A stretch of DNA of 64,000 nt, taken from the NCBI GenBank assembly GCA_905331475.1, contig CAJNYU010001726.1:250637-314636 (forward strand). Direction: 5' to 3'. Made by a program: the position numbers and the translations under genes. The stretch comes from Rotaria socialis. Lineage: Eukaryota > Rotifera > Eurotatoria > Philodinida > Philodinidae. The notes beneath the pieces were generated by a model. The model made no database searches and was not told the DNA's origin. It was given only the letters and a program-made list of their open reading frames with translations. This document shows, piece by piece, positions 25,001 to 39,099 of this stretch (positions are counted from its first letter, which is position 1; each line of letters begins with the position of its first letter).

Positions 25001-26079
25001 GTATTACCAACGCCATCACCAAGTGCCACTGATGAAATGAATGAATTTGATGAAAAGTAACGTATTATATTTAGTTTTTCGCTGTAAATCATTTTCTCTT
25101 TCATAATTCAGATTAAAACGACGCCTTGAACAGTACGAACATGATCGACAAATTGAACGCGCACATGTCAATCGTTTACAAGCAAAACGTGAAGCTGAAA
25201 TTGAAGCACGTCTACGTAAAGATCGAGTATGTATTTTTGGAATAATTCATTTTCATAAATGAAAAATGTTTTCGTGCTTATTAAGGATCGTGATGTTCGT
25301 ACTGATCGAGATATGCGCGACTTAAAAATTCGTCGTATGTCTGAAGAAGATAGATCGATTGAAGCCAAAAAAGAGCAAGCTCGTTTATCAAAACATGTGG
25401 TGAGTAAATAAACAACAGAGAAGAAAATATTGATAAAGTCCTTTATTTTACTTAGCGTTTACCTGATTCACCACCTTCAACAAACGAATCAATGAAACAT
25501 TCATCTTCAATTGGTCATATTCCAGTTACAAAAGATCATGTTGATTATAAAGTTTCACCGCCGGTTCCACCTCCGCCACCAACAAGAGATAGTTCATTTG
25601 TTGTAGCCAATAATATTAAACAATCGTTAATACAACGTGTATCAAAGTAAGATTTATTTCATGATTACAGAATTTTTTGAACTTGATTTCGTTTTCTTTT
25701 CCCCAGTGATCACCAATTAATTAGTCCACCATTACCTCCTCCACCTCCACCATTGACTGAATCATCACCAACATCCAGTGTTGTTGCAATACCTGTATCA
25801 TCACTGCATGCTGTTGAACGAATAACAGCTGAATTGACGCGTCGCGATGATTTATATAGTAATGACGATACATCAAATCATCACACACCATCTGTTATTG
25901 GTTCACAAGAAGTTTACTTGGATCCACGTTTTCGTGCAAAACGTATTCAACAACAAAAAGATAATCTCAATGGTATTAATAAAGAAAATTTAAATAATGA
26001 TTCAAGTGGTGTTACGACTGAAACCATGTCATTTCGAGATAAATTAAAATTTTTTCGTAAACCACCTGATCAAGCATGA
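16053..26079 (+). CDS. AFDN: Afadin (canoe), complete
   Basis: Afadin ties nectin adhesion complexes and Ras/Rap signals to actin at cell junctions. About 26 exons join in phase into about 1,801 residues, against about 1,824 for human l-afadin. Domains in order: RA1 at about 20-125 ([21 protein letters not shown]), RA2 at about 233-345 ([19 protein letters not shown]), FHA at about 385-475 (TTYVGRD...RDHCTIHN), DIL/dilute at about 556-878 ([20 protein letters not shown]), and a [10 protein letters not shown] segment. PDZ follows at about 963-1065, with carboxylate loop [12 protein letters not shown]. Then comes a long His/Gln/acidic region (exon 23226-24309), a charged coiled coil at about 1538-1614, and proline runs PPVPPPPP and PPLPPPPPP near the C-terminus. 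An exon of about 18 nt (16745-16762, DFLSAR) is tentative: its donor is weak and skipping it also keeps frame. Large introns are 16763-17630, 19144-20480 and 21564-22544. A YAG site ends seven bases before the ATG. Confidence 0.97.
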
Positions 26080-28135
26080 ATGACTTATTTTGGTTTGTTT
26101 GTGGCTTTTGTTTAATGTGCAATTTCATTTCTTTTTTTTTCATCTTATGGCGTCTGTTTTGTATACTCTAATTCTTCATACTCAGGCTTGTTTCTTCAAT
26201 TTTCGTCTTGTACATATATATATGTAATGACTTCAGCTTTTTCATTTCTAATACTCTTCCCTTATATCAAATTAACAAAAAAATCAAAATTTAGACTTTA
26301 GATATGGGATAATCTCTCATTCTCTTTTTTTTTGGACATTAAATATATACCTATATCTTTATAAATATTGATATAATCGTTCGAAATAAAATACATGCTC
26401 TTACACAAATATTTCCTTTCTATTATGATAAGCATGAATGAATTGCTTTTTATAGAATGAAATATAGATTTTATTTCATTCATATCGATGACGAAACTCT
26501 TTAAAATCAACTTCGATTTCCTATAATTTATTATCGTTGATAGAGACGTATCCTGTTGAAGATACAATCTAATATATATATATAAGCATCAATTAGATTT
26601 TGCAATTTGTTTCTTGCAAAAAAAAAAACTTTTCAAAACAAGAAACATTCTTCCGCCTTGTTGCTTTTCTTCATATAATTCAAAACATTTATTCAATGTA
26701 GGTTGCATATTTTGTTTTTATTCGTGGTCTGTGAATTAGCAACCATGAATAATTCGAGAGATTTCAATTAGATGATTTGTGTATGCGTGCTGTAACTACA
26801 CACATGAAAACAGTCTTTAGAGAACGTTGTTTAAACAAATCCTTCTTCGTTTATATCAAAATCAAATTTGTTGAATTACGTGTACTTTTTTTTTAAATTT
26901 GTTTGTGCATGATAACAAATTCGAATGCCTTTTCTGTTTCTCAAAATTTAAACCAGTAACATTTTTCTTTGATATGAATTGTGGTGAATGTGCCAGCTGT
27001 CATATTCAGTTTGTCAAACATCGAAAGCTGTTTTTTCTTGCTCACTGATTTTAACACTCTTGGTATTTATTTTTCTGAAGAACTACACATGATGCATGAA
27101 TTCGAGATTTGCTGCAAAATAAACATGCAGCAAAAAAAAGGATAGTCTCGTATTGGTTAAGATTGCAGTGACTATAGACACCCTATTTCATAGTCAATTA
27201 TTCGAAATTTTATTTCATAAAGTGAGTAAATACGTAGACATTTATTTTCTTTGGAATGATTAAAGACATGCAAATGCCATTGTTTATGAGGTACTTACCT
27301 AAGAGTTACTTTCACTCACAGTAGTGATTTGAGGAGGAGGAGGAGGATGAGGAGATCAGAGGGTACCACCTACGAAGTATGAAATATTATCGTTGTTTCT
27401 TGATAGGATTCTGCGATTTTACTTCTATTTTTATTGTGTAATTCTAAAGAAAAAAGTATATTTTGTGACATCTCATTAAATCGATCAGTTCTAGGCAAAA
27501 ATCTTCTGATCGATATTCTCACCTCTTGATTAATATAATATTTTTCTTTAAGACTATTTCATTGTACAAACGGTCTCGTCGAATATATTCGTCTTTACTT
27601 GTGACCGTAGACGAAGTACGGGTCTATTATTTTATCTAAGAAAAACTAATTTTACATACAATGTTCGACTTAAGTTGTTGAATATTGAGACTAAGCCATC
27701 CGCATCTAACTTAGAGAATAATTCCTATATTTTGACTTTTAATAGTTAACATTGTACTAGTAATCTATGTACTGAACAAAATAACCTCGAAGACATTTAT
27801 TGTATTGAGTACATGAGTGTATAATCAGCTTAGCACACGAAAAAAAAAACATACTTTTCAGTAGAGGCTTGTGTATCGGCAGGGAATAAATTATATTTAC
27901 TGTTCTTGAATAGAACTTATTGCATCAAAATTTAATTGCTTTAGGTAATATTCAAAAGTTGATTCTAGCACATTTTATGTTTTATTTGGATTACTGTCGA
28001 AATTTACTTTCATTTTGTTTTTCTTTGTCTATTGTGTCATTTAATTGATATGAGAATAATACTATATATGTCAAAATGAGTAAAGGTACAATAACAATAA
28101 TATTTTTATTAGTTCTAATATTATTGTACCGATAT

Positions 28136-28181
<46 letters not shown>

Positions 28182-30369
28182 AGTAGATATTGTCACGCAA
28201 AGCAGAGATCGATGATTGAAGACAAGAAAAAGAAAAAAATCTGTTTCTTTTTATGTTGACAATAGGCGCATGGTGCAGAATTCAAAAAGAAGATGGTTAC
28301 AATTATAAGATAAAGAAAAAAAGAAAAATAATGTGTTTCTAAGGTAGAAGATCAAGTTTTCGATAAGAAATTATTTGTACCATTGTTGTCATCTTATGAA
28401 AGAAATGGTAAGTACTAGTTATCATACATAACGCTCTTATAAAGTTATTCAAACAACCGACCAGAGTACGTATATGAAATGATGACATGTGAGTATATTA
28501 TGGATGTAAACAAAACTCATGGTCGAGTTAAATAATGCACTTTAAAAAACAATAGGAGTAGTTTTCCTTGAGAGTTGGATATTTTTGTAAGTGGTATATT
28601 TTAATCAAACTTGAAAGCGATCCTTCTTAAAAAATTATATATATATATAGAACATTTGAGAGTTTATTTTGAACAATGGAACGAGAGCATAGCCTTTAGC
28701 TCGCAAGAAAAAAGGATTCTTTGTGTATTCACACTTCAATCATGTTCTTTCTTTTTTCTAATCAGAGGCATTCATTATCTTTGGACTAACTATATATCTC
28801 TTTTTTGCGTACATAAAAACACTTTTTGCTTTCACTCTTGCGCGAAAAACATTTCCACAATACTATAAGGCTTTTATCTTAAACCGTTTATATATAAATT
28901 ACTTTTTTTTTACTAATTGATACCTTTGAAAATATGTCGTATGATTTCATGTTGATTCTTCTCATCATAGATGACGTTTTCACTGATACACTCTAAACTT
29001 GTTGTAACTATTTACACGTATTCATGGTCATTTTTTTTTTCATTCCTCTCACCCTACAAATATTATTCTAATGCTCAAATATTATGATTTACATACATTA
29101 GAAATGATTGTATACTTAACTTTTTCATCCTTAATGTACTTCTGACTTTGATCGATGCTCATCGGACATGTCTTTAAGGATTTGCAAACATATATGGATC
29201 TTATTGTGATATTGAATAGAATACGTTTGTTATTTTATATGTTTTGTTTCAACAAAATATCAATAGACGTTTAACTTTCATTTTTTGTCATACTTGCACG
29301 ATCGATTCTAGCCGGTATTTCTTTTTTCATATTTAATTTACGTTAAGATTAGTAATCGTATGTTATAGACATGCAGAAAGAAGTTGTTTTTGCATGAAGT
29401 AAAAAATTAAAAATCTAAGATTCGACCGAAATGAGTAAACGTAACAGAGAAAGAAGAAAAAATGAAGTATTGCAGGATGTTGTTTTTCTAACAACCTACG
29501 CACGCATTTTTCAAGAATATGCCATAGAAGAAAAGGGGTGTGTAAATTTGTTGCGTATCATTTTTCTTTCATGTGAAGTGTCTGATTAATAATTAGAGAG
29601 TTAAACAATGTAATAGGAAAATTAGAACCTTATCCTACTCACATGATCATATCAAATATTCAATTTTTCTCTTGTTTTTTTGTTATTCTTATCATTCACA
29701 CTTCTATGAGTGTTTATCCGCATTAACCATTGAAATGAAATCATTTCTTCGCAGATTTAGTTGCATATTTCTCATTTCTTTTGCCTTTCCACTGAAGTTG
29801 AATATTTTATTATGAAAATGAAGGTAATAATATTTATAAATATTTCTAACGCAACATAAACCTACGGTTGCTAGATATAAATTATTAAAAAAAGATAATT
29901 TTTCATTAAATTAGATATGGATATTATGCCTTAACAAATAGGTAAAGTCAACTGATGGACATCTTAGAGAATACGAGAGTATCGAGAGAGAATTGTTATA
30001 ATGATTCAAAAAGAAAAAAAAGCAAGAGAACGAAAAGAAGGTTATCGTAGTGGGAAGAGATCAGAAAACGGAACTGCACAAGGCGATAGATAGACGCATC
30101 AATGTGTCTCAATTAATAGGTCAGATTTATCTTTCTCTACTTCCTTGTCGTAAACAAAACGATAGTCACGTTCTCCAAGATCAACAAAAAATTATTGACA
30201 GCACTGTTGTCTCAAGGTCCTATCTATTCTAGTAGAGGTTGTTCATTAGTCTCTTCTTCGCTTGTATTGTTTCTTTGTTTTATTGACAAACTTCGATCGT
30301 AGATGAGCAGAGTTGCTTTCAGTCATTTATTGCTCTATCATTTATAATTCGCATACATAGATTTGTCCA
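26080..30369. other. Long intergenic region, afadin to PTB-like gene
   Basis: About 4.3 kb of AT-rich DNA. It begins with the afadin 3' untranslated region and contains only short open frames without motifs. Notable items are a GAG-rich run near 27330-27360 and a hairpin followed by an A-run and (TA)n at 28085-28180. I see no gene. Confidence 0.6.
28085..28180. repeat. Hairpin, A-run and (TA)n tract
   Basis: GGTACAATAACAATAATATT pairs with AATATTATTGTACC a few bases on. It is followed by about 28 A residues and then alternating TA. It could be a decayed element end, or simple-sequence growth. Nothing coding is attached. Confidence 0.45.
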
Positions 30370-33065
30370 ATGGCTTTGCACAAATTTTCCAAAATAAAAT
30401 CATTTCATGTTGATTATTGTGGTTGTACAGCAGCAACATCACTATTAAGTGAGCAATCAATACGAGATGCAATTAATTTTATTCGACAAAATAAACCAAA
30501 ACGTGAATTTATTAAAACAACTGTATCGGTATCGAAAGATGGTGTAAAAATTATCTATGGTAATGATCATAAATATTCCACACATGTGCCAACATCTATG
30601 ATTGCTGGCTCAACTACAGGAAAATCTTCTCTGCATGATACTGTTGGTATGTAATTTAGATAGAAATATGCAAATTTATAAAGTCAAATAATAAATTTCT
30701 GTTTTTTTTTAAACTAGGTGTTGTTTATATATCACCACTTACGGGTCGTCATTATCCAGCATTTATTCATATATACCGGTGTGATTCAACGCGTACAGCT
30801 CAAAAATTATTATCTCGCCTCCGTGCCTACACTCATAATGAAAAGCATCGCTCGAAAATTACACAACTTGAACAACATTTACTTCATCAAAATTTACTTA
30901 ATCTAGATCATTATGATAGTTTAAAATTACAATCAGAATCATCAAATACGGCAACTTTAAATTCTGATAAAACAAATACAAATATTTCAACTTCATCAAC
31001 TAATAGTAGTAGTCGACAAGATAGAATAGATCCGGTTAAATCAATTACAGAAGAATTTCAGAAAAAACTTGAATCACAAGAACCTCTTCTATTTCCGCCA
31101 AAAGACTATGATACAGTACGTGCTAGTCATGGAAATATTCAACGAGCTCAAGCATGGAAAAGTACAGAGGTAACAGAAAATAAAATCATTTTCATTGAAT
31201 GAAACTTTAATATATACAAAATTTTTATAACATGGTGCGTGATCACTTGTACTTCAAATAAAGGGTTATCTTAACTTGCTTCGATGAATCAATAACTCAT
31301 TATATGTATTGAACAGAGAATTCTTCTTACGAAAAAAAGCCTTGTTGATGTCAGTATATGTATGTATGTATGTATGTATGTATACATAAATATGTCAAAA
31401 GAAAAAAAAGAGATAAGATGTCAACTTAGTGAACGGTTGTATTCTCTCTTTTTTTTGATCTGAGGTAACTACCGCCATTGTTTCTTCCTCATGATGTTCT
31501 CTTGAGTAAATACATACCTTCTCACTACTTTCGGTGTCTCTCGCATTTTACGTTCAACGACAACAGTTTAATCGCATCATTCATTGATAAAGAGCTTTGC
31601 ATTTTCGTTTTTGTTCTTTATTCTGTCTGAGTAAAAAGACTAGTCGATAAACATTTTTGTACGTGCTGTTCGAATCAAATGACATCATGGTTCATTTCAA
31701 ACATGATAGCTTAAAACCAACAAATTTTACGACTATTTTAACTACGAAATTTCGCTCTACTTGTGGCTATTGTTTTAGATCGAAGGTGATCGACAGTTTT
31801 TTTTGTCTTGGAAACAAATTCGTGGAAATTCAATAAAAATAGATTAAATGATTTCGATTGTTTTTCTTTTTTAGCCGACTATTGTGGGTTATACACCGAT
31901 TGATCCAGATAATAATCAAACGCGACGACAAACATTTTCAAATTATAATTCAGCAAATCATTATTCTAGCACAGATGAACTTCAAAAATCAGGACTTAAC
32001 AATGGTGAAATTGATAAAAATGGCAGACCACGTTTTGTTACTCAGAGAAGTGACACCACTATGGATCCGGTACACAATTAAGAATAAAATGAATTTTTAA
32101 AAAAATTAAAATTTACCATTCTTTTTTTTTTCATTTAGGTGGAAACAGTCAGTTTAGCTTTTGACTTTCTTAAAGATGAAACAGGTTCGATATTCACTGA
32201 GAATGATGGCAATATTGAACACCTTGACACTGAAAAACAAGATAAACAACCAATTTTTCGTTTTCGACCACCACCAATTACTGCTATTACGAAGTGAGTC
32301 TTTTTTTTCTCTCATTGGTTTTTCATATTGTATTTGATATTATATAGAAAACTTTTTACGCGTAATAACAATTATGAACTGTCGAATAATTTACCGCAAC
32401 AAAATCCAGCATTGAAAAATGAATTAAATGCATACTATCATAATGCTCATTATCAACAACGACAAATGCCGTATGGAAATCGAACTCGTTCTGAAACAAA
32501 TTTATTGTATGAACCACAACCTAGAATGCATCTTAGTCCTCGTTATGAAAGTCGTCTTGTCAATGGAAGCGGTGCACCAATTTCAACAAATCCACTTTGG
32601 GCAGCTTCATCTCCAATAATGATCGGTTCACAACCAAACTTGTTGTCATATCAAAGTTGCATCACTCCAGCACCTCACTATTATCAGCAGCAACAGCACC
32701 AACTTAGTTCACCTCTTGAACAACGAATTACTTCAGCACCTTTACAACATCCTCTCTATGCGAGTTATCCGAATAATAATGCAGCTATCATGACAAGACT
32801 ACATGAAAATCAAATGAAACGACCAGTAGTATCAGCACCGCCGCCACCGCCACCACATTTACAACCATCACATCTAAATAGAAAACAAACAACACAATCG
32901 CAGTTCCTCGATACAAATGAATTTATTCTACGTGCATCCGATGGATCATTAATGAGTAGTTCTCAATATTCTATTCGACCTGTAACAGGTGTATCACGAA
33001 ATCATAGACCTCATTCAATTAATGTAAATGACCACGATAATTCTATGCTTGATGTATACTATTGA
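30370..33065 (+). CDS. PTB/PID-like domain protein with disordered tail
   Basis: Five exons (30370-30646, 30718-31169, 31875-32069, 32139-32293, 32348-33065) join in phase into 598 residues. The first about 150 residues look like a phosphotyrosine-binding fold: FHVDYCGCTAA resembles the first strand of PTB domains (FxVxYLGxxxV). VVYISPLTGRHYPAFIHIYR and a following helix TAQKLLSRLRAY resemble the last strands and C-terminal helix. The rest is low in order, rich in Asn, Gln, Ser and Pro, with a PPPPPPPH run near residue 525 and VETVSLAFDFLKDETG as the one conserved-looking block. I cannot place it in a named PTB family; an adaptor role is inference. Intron 31170-31874 contains a (TATG)n repeat near 31350-31385. 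A weak YAG site ends nine bases before the ATG. Confidence 0.7.
31347..31388. repeat. (TATG)n microsatellite in intron
   Basis: About eight units of TATG/GTAT lie inside intron 3 of the PTB-like gene. Confidence 0.8.
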
Positions 33066-33827
33066 ATTTTTCTCGATTATTTTGTCTGTTTCTGTTTTCT
33101 ACAAATTTATATTCGTGTGTCTTTTTATTCTGGAAAGAGCAGTGACACAGCAATTGGTCCTATGTAAGTACATACAATCAACTATAATTAATGAGATCAT
33201 ATCTACTTTTCGCTGCATTTTTCGTATATCATGTGTTACATTTTCCATCAAGTAAATATTTTCGAATGACCGCATCATGATAAAATAGTACAAATATAAC
33301 TTCTATGAATATTCAAAAAAAAATACTACTATTATCATTAAAATCATGCTGAAAACGTCTATCTTTCATAAGATTTCTACAATTGTACACGAAAAAAATG
33401 CAATCTAGACAAATTGCTTTAACTCTTCCATACATATATTTCGTTAGTGATACTGAAATTCAATAGCCAATATTTGATTGAACTGCTACGGGGAACACAT
33501 TTAATTTTGTTTCGACTGCAGATGAATACATTCTACACAATTGACTTGTAAAGGAGAAAAGAAATATTCTTATGTAACTATCTTAACATTTGTAATCTCA
33601 AATTTTATTTACACAGTAAGTCGTATTCATGGCAGTGTCAATAAAATTCTGAAATGCATTTTAAAAATTTCCAATGATACTTCTATTTATTTTTCCGTAT
33701 CATCGCCAATCGAGGGTCAATATTTATTGATCTAAATTTGTTAGAATGGTCTAGAAATAATGATGCAAGTGCTAATAATAGAATAACAAAAAATGACTAT
33801 ATCCACCCATACTATCAGACAAACTTC

Positions 33828-33997
33828 AGACCACTGCCATTGCCTACGCTCGCTGTTTCAATGCCAATAGCGAGGTAGGAAATACAGTGAGATGAAGATC
33901 CGAAATTTATCTGGACCAATGTTTGTCAATTCGACTACTGTCCAGTAATGCTTCGCTCCTACGTATATCCAAGCGAGGTATAACTGAACAGTGGTCT
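33828..33997. repeat. Inverted-repeat element, 170 bp
   Basis: The ends AGACCACTG and CAGTGGTCT are perfect inverted repeats. Partial pairing continues inwards through CTACGCTCGCT and the matching AGCGAGGTA side. Direct flanking duplications were not found, so class is unknown. Confidence 0.45.
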
Positions 33998-34469
33998 ATT
34001 TGGCAGAAAATGAAACTTTAAACAAAAAACAGTTCTGATCAAATTGAATATTGACGCAGTCATTTACTGGCTGCTGTACTTCGCTCACATCAAAATCGCG
34101 TAGCGTGGCACAAGCAGAACAGTAGCTTACACACATCATAGAAATTCGATAAAAATAAACAAAATAATGAATAAAGTCTTACATGCATTGACACCGTCCC
34201 TGCATCTCCCTAGCCGCATCGTTTACTCAAGGGAGGCACATCGAACAGTGAAAATACATTAAGAAATGATAATCCATGGCAAACGATTTTCAAACAGTTT
34301 TCACCGGTCACCAGACACGCCGAGTCGTATATCAAAGCGTTCCTGATAACCGGTGATTGCGTCCGAAAAAGTTTCATACTACTTTGTATCCTCACCTTCC
34401 TCTTACCAAATCGACGTTAAAAAACAAGTGGAATCATGTATGCATATGACCTTCGCTTTTTATAGATCG

Positions 34470-34503
34470 TGACAGACGGACGGACGGACGGACGGACGGA
34501 CGA
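34470..34503. repeat. (GACG)n microsatellite
   Basis: About eight perfect GACG units, followed by a GA-rich tract to about 34540. Confidence 0.85.
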
Positions 34504-35184
34504 AACAACCATAGACAAGAGAGAGAGAGAGGCAGAGGGAGAAAAAGCGAAATGATATAATTGGGAGCAAGAGAGTGATGCGTCGACGATGAAAACAATG
34601 ACTATTCATGTATGTGCCTCGATCATGTATGTTGCCCTCTAATTCATACATATCTGTCTATATCGACGACCAAATATGACGAGAAAAAAAAACAAAGATG
34701 TTGGTTACTTCTCTTTTCCATTCAGATTTTTGTTTATTTAAAGCAGACTGAAAGTATCACGTCAAGAATAGAATTCATTTCAAATTGAATTTTCTTAAAT
34801 GTTGATTCATTTACATTGGAGTCATATGTCTGTTTTTTCTGTTCGCTCAATATGTAACCTTACACTACATTTCCATAATTATTATTGAAAGTTTAAAAGA
34901 AGCTTGACAAAAAAAAGTTCGCATTATAAGGAATTATTTTGGTTTCATAAATTATGTCGTATTTCCAAATAAATACGCTCAAAGAAAATCAAATATAGTA
35001 CAGAAAAAAAAACGAAAATAACAATGAACTATCGATACAGTGTTTACACTAATGCATGTATGTATTTGTTATATTAACAAACAGAGAGAGAGAGAGAGAG
35101 CGACATAGATTGACTTGATTAGTGAAATAAAAGAAAAAAAGTACACTGTTCAATGCCTGGAAAGACAAAACAAGAGAAAAAAAT

Positions 35185-37398
35185 TTACAAGTTTATTCGT
35201 AGTTCACTTGTTGTTTCATCATCAGGAACATAAGCATGATTAATCTCAATGTCAGTCAACACCGAATGCATTCGTTCATCAGTATCATCTGTTTCAATGT
35301 TGCTACTATCTTCAACCACTGAACTTGCTGATATATTTGTATTATCAAGTGTACCACCGGATGAACCGACAAAAAAATTAGCAGCACGTGGTGTTGTGAA
35401 TGACGCTGATAAAGAGTCATGAAAACTTTCGTATGTTGTTGTTGTGGTATTTGTTGTTGCATTGTTGTCAACAATATCTTCTGAGCTTGATGTACGTAAA
35501 GCAACACGTGGTAATTTTGAATCAGAATAACGTTCTGAAGTCAATAATGGACGATCGAATACAAGGTCATTAGTAGTTATACGACTTGTTGTTGTTCGTC
35601 TTGATGGTGACGATCCATCATCATCATTATCGTCATCTGAATCGGATGATCCGTTAATGTTCGTTGATGTAAAATTAGAGATAGCATTACCCGACGAATT
35701 TAGTATTCGACGCTCTAGAATTTAAAAGTTTATCAAATACAGAATATACTCGTCATGAAACTATGAACGTAGGTGGAAATATATAATTTTACTCAATATC
35801 TTATCTATAAAACATGAATTTCTACTATTGATTTGTAAGATGAATGATAAAATCTTAACTCGGGATGATTCATATTTGATTTCAACTATTTTATAAAGAA
35901 ATAAACCTTATAGAAATCTTATTTGAATTCTCGATGACTTGAAAAGAAATATTGAATAGTCATTAAACTAGTCTATAAACTACAATAGAAGACATCGATT
36001 TTGCTAAGATGCTATTTTATTTAACCTGATTGATGCGTTCTTGCAAGAATTGAAACTGAATTATCACTAGACGATGGTATCAATGGTGTACGCTCTGTAA
36101 TTGTTGGGCCATTATTTTCCTCTTCATCTGAGTTATCATGATTAGGAAATACATAACGTTTACATATTGGACACTGACGTCGATTGTTAACTAACCATGG
36201 ATCAATACATTTCATATGATAAGCTAAAAATTAAATAATAATCAAATAAAAACATCATAGTTTTAAGAAAATGACACACCATGATCACAAGGTAATATGC
36301 GTAATTTTGCACCCTCTTCAAAATCATCTAAACAAACAGCACAAACTTCCCACCGATCACCTTTCACAAATTTTTTTATTTGTAATTGTTTCAGTGCTGA
36401 ACGGGGTAAACGATGACGACGCAAACGACGTCGTAGTATATAACATCTAACCAACTGGAAAACAAAAATCCGAAATAGATACATTTTTTTTTCATTCAAA
36501 ATATAATTTTACCGCAAAAACAATAAGAGAAATGAACGATACACTGATGATACAAATAAATGGTATTAAATAAGCACCAAATCGAAATAACTGTTCTGTA
36601 CTAATTTTTATACGAAATCTATGAATGAGAAGCAAAACAAAATGCGATTCAGTCAATGACAATATATAAAGATATATAAATGAAATACATACTGTGGAGT
36701 TGAATTTGTCAATGAATCATTATAGACATAATTTGCAATAATAGATATTCCATCAGAATGAGTTATTAGTGTAGAAGGTATTTCAATATCTTAGATCATA
36801 AAGAAGGCTATTAACTATGAACTGTAAATTATCTTTTTTTTTACCTCTCCCATGCGGACTCATTATAATAAGTGAATCATCATAATTGTAAATAATGACT
36901 GCGCTGAAATTTGCATTTTGAGCATTTAATACCTAAACATAATGAAAATGCTAGAAAATGATTAAAAAAATGGAAAAGAAATTTTACTTTAAGATCAAAA
37001 TCACAAGTATCTTCTGATTTTGTACGTGGAATCAATGCAATCCAACGATATTTAGATATTGGAAAATTAGGTACCGGTGCGACTTTTGTACATGCATTTC
37101 TTGGATTGGTTAAGGTCACATAACCCTTGAAAAAGCAAATTTAGTAATGAATAGAAAGACAAAACTTTTATTAGTTATCTTACGGTTATGCCACTAGACG
37201 TAAATGCTGGACCAAAACCAGCTGGTTGATCATCATAATCTTCAACAAGTTTATTTCCATCATTATACTAATAAATAAATAGAAAAATTAAAAAAATGAT
37301 TCTAGTTTTCTTCGTCATACCACATAGACATCGGACATGGTCATTCGAATAATTGACAGAAGAAAACATGGAAGAATAAAAGATATGCGGCTCATCAT
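35185..37398 (-). CDS. RNF13: PA-TM-RING E3 ubiquitin ligase, RNF13/RNF167 group
   Basis: Endosomal/lysosomal membrane ubiquitin ligase. Nine exons (37398-37321, 37267-37184, 37125-36988, 36932-36845, 36789-36693, 36618-36513, 36454-36280, 36223-36026, 35714-35185) join in phase into 497 residues. A hydrophobic signal peptide (MMSRISFILPCFLLSIIR) is followed by a protease-associated domain with CTKVAP, CDFDLKVLNAQ and IEIPSTLITHSDG. A transmembrane helix (FGAYLIPFICIISVSFISL) precedes a basic RLRRHRL linker. The RING-H2 finger shows CAVC, CDHAYH, KC and CPIC in order. After it, TERTPLIPSS matches the vertebrate TEHTPLL motif. The 200-residue tail is Ser/Thr/Asp-rich and unordered. RNF13 and RNF167 cannot be separated; insect Goliath-type relatives are alternatives. 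The donor after exon 8 is GTTAAA, slightly unusual. Confidence 0.95.
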
Positions 37399-39099
37399 AG
37401 TTGATGATCCGTTCAAAATGAATATTAATCACAACAATTAAGTAGTGAAAATTGATTTCAATAATGTCTAAAATAAATTTTGTTCTAACACATGATATGA
37501 GTCAATAAAGGAATTTATGAAAACTATTTCAGAGCAAAAAAACGAGAAATGACGTATAGTATATACAATCATGACAATCTTTTTGATACATAAATGCACT
37601 ATGTGCATATGTTTCTGAAACTGTGTCAAATATTGAAATTTATATATATTTAGAATCAGTGGAATTTTAGTGATCATTTCTGATTAATATTAGCCTGACT
37701 ATTTTTAGAAAAATTAATAGATGACGCACTGTACCAATCAGCTATGCTCGAGGCACACGAAAGGATTTTGAACTTCATTTACTCTGAAATATTAGCAGAT
37801 TGATGTTGATGTCTAGAACATGATGGTTGAAACCGGTCTGGAAATTATTTGATGGTGCCGTACCAATCATTTCGTCATTAATTTTCGAGTTCGGTTATTG
37901 ATGATTCAGATGACGCTACGTTATCACACCAACAGAATTGAAAAGATAAACATGATCAAGACATAAATATGATATTATGAAGTTTTGAACTTTGCCTAAT
38001 TTTTCGATGAAATTGTTTTCTAGATTAATTGAACTTAAAAAATGATCCTAAGAGATGCATTAATGGATCGCCCCTGAAAATGAGAATGAGTCATCCGCGT
38101 CACCTGACAAGTCGATCAGTTGTTGGAACAGTTCAACATTGCTTTGACTGCTAAAATGAATCTAGATCTATTTTTATTACCTTGCAATAGAAACTCAATT
38201 CAATTTAGTTTCAAATATTGACAAAGATTTAATAGTCAGCATTATATGTAGGTTGATGCATTTGAAATTTTTTTGTTTATCTACATTGTTAAAGAAAGCA
38301 TGAAAAAAATTCTTTTTGAATTGATCATTATGACTAAAAAAAACATTTTCTGCATCAATATGTCGTCTATTTAACCATTATTGTCTGCAGAAACAATATC
38401 CGTTAATTTCGTTTAACATCCTTAGTCGAATTTTTTTCCAAGGTTTGACCTTAAGATTTGTCCAAAAAATCTCAAAAAAACCATGCGGATAGGACACGAA
38501 AATCGCGTTTACAAACAGTATACGTATATACTTGTACGGGTCGATCTTATTTTCAGTTGAAAAATACTCCAATGGGAAAATGATGGGAAGATGAAATTAC
38601 CATTTTTTGTCTGGATTTTTGTCATACGCGCATGAGATATGCACGACTTTCTTACTTCAAAAGCTCGTGTTTCTCATGTGCAGACCAAAATATGTTCGAC
38701 TAGAGATGTTACAACAAGAGGCCAACGCATCGTTGCTTTTTTAAACAGTAATGTTTAATAGCTTAGTTAATAGCTTGATTCAATGCAGTTTTTGAATAAA
38801 TTCTAACGAAAATCAAGCTTCAGTCGTTTGACTGGGGTCACGAAAGTTGTTTTTCATGTGATCAAGATCTGTGATAGAGGGCATTAGGTTCCGATTGAAA
38901 TGTTACAGTTTAAAAGGCTCTCTATAAACATTCATCAAGCATTTTTGTATGTGATGTTTCGGAAAAATATTTCAATCATAAGTATTTTTAACAAAAATAG
39001 CTTGACCTGATGTCGCTAATAGTCACAAGCATAATTATATATTAGCCATTCAAACATGGCATCAGTAGACGTTGAAATGAAGAAGGTCATCGTCACACG

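Larger units (their letters stand above)
33066..35184. other. Intergenic between convergent PTB-like and RNF13-like genes
   Basis: About 2.1 kb containing both 3' untranslated regions, an inverted-repeat element at 33828-33997, a (GACG)n microsatellite at about 34470-34503 and GA-rich runs near 34520 and 35083-35100. No additional gene is supported. Confidence 0.6.

Noticed and set aside
34460..34651. 63-codon minus-strand frame
   Set aside because: Driven by the (GACG)n microsatellite, which translates as repeated RPSV.
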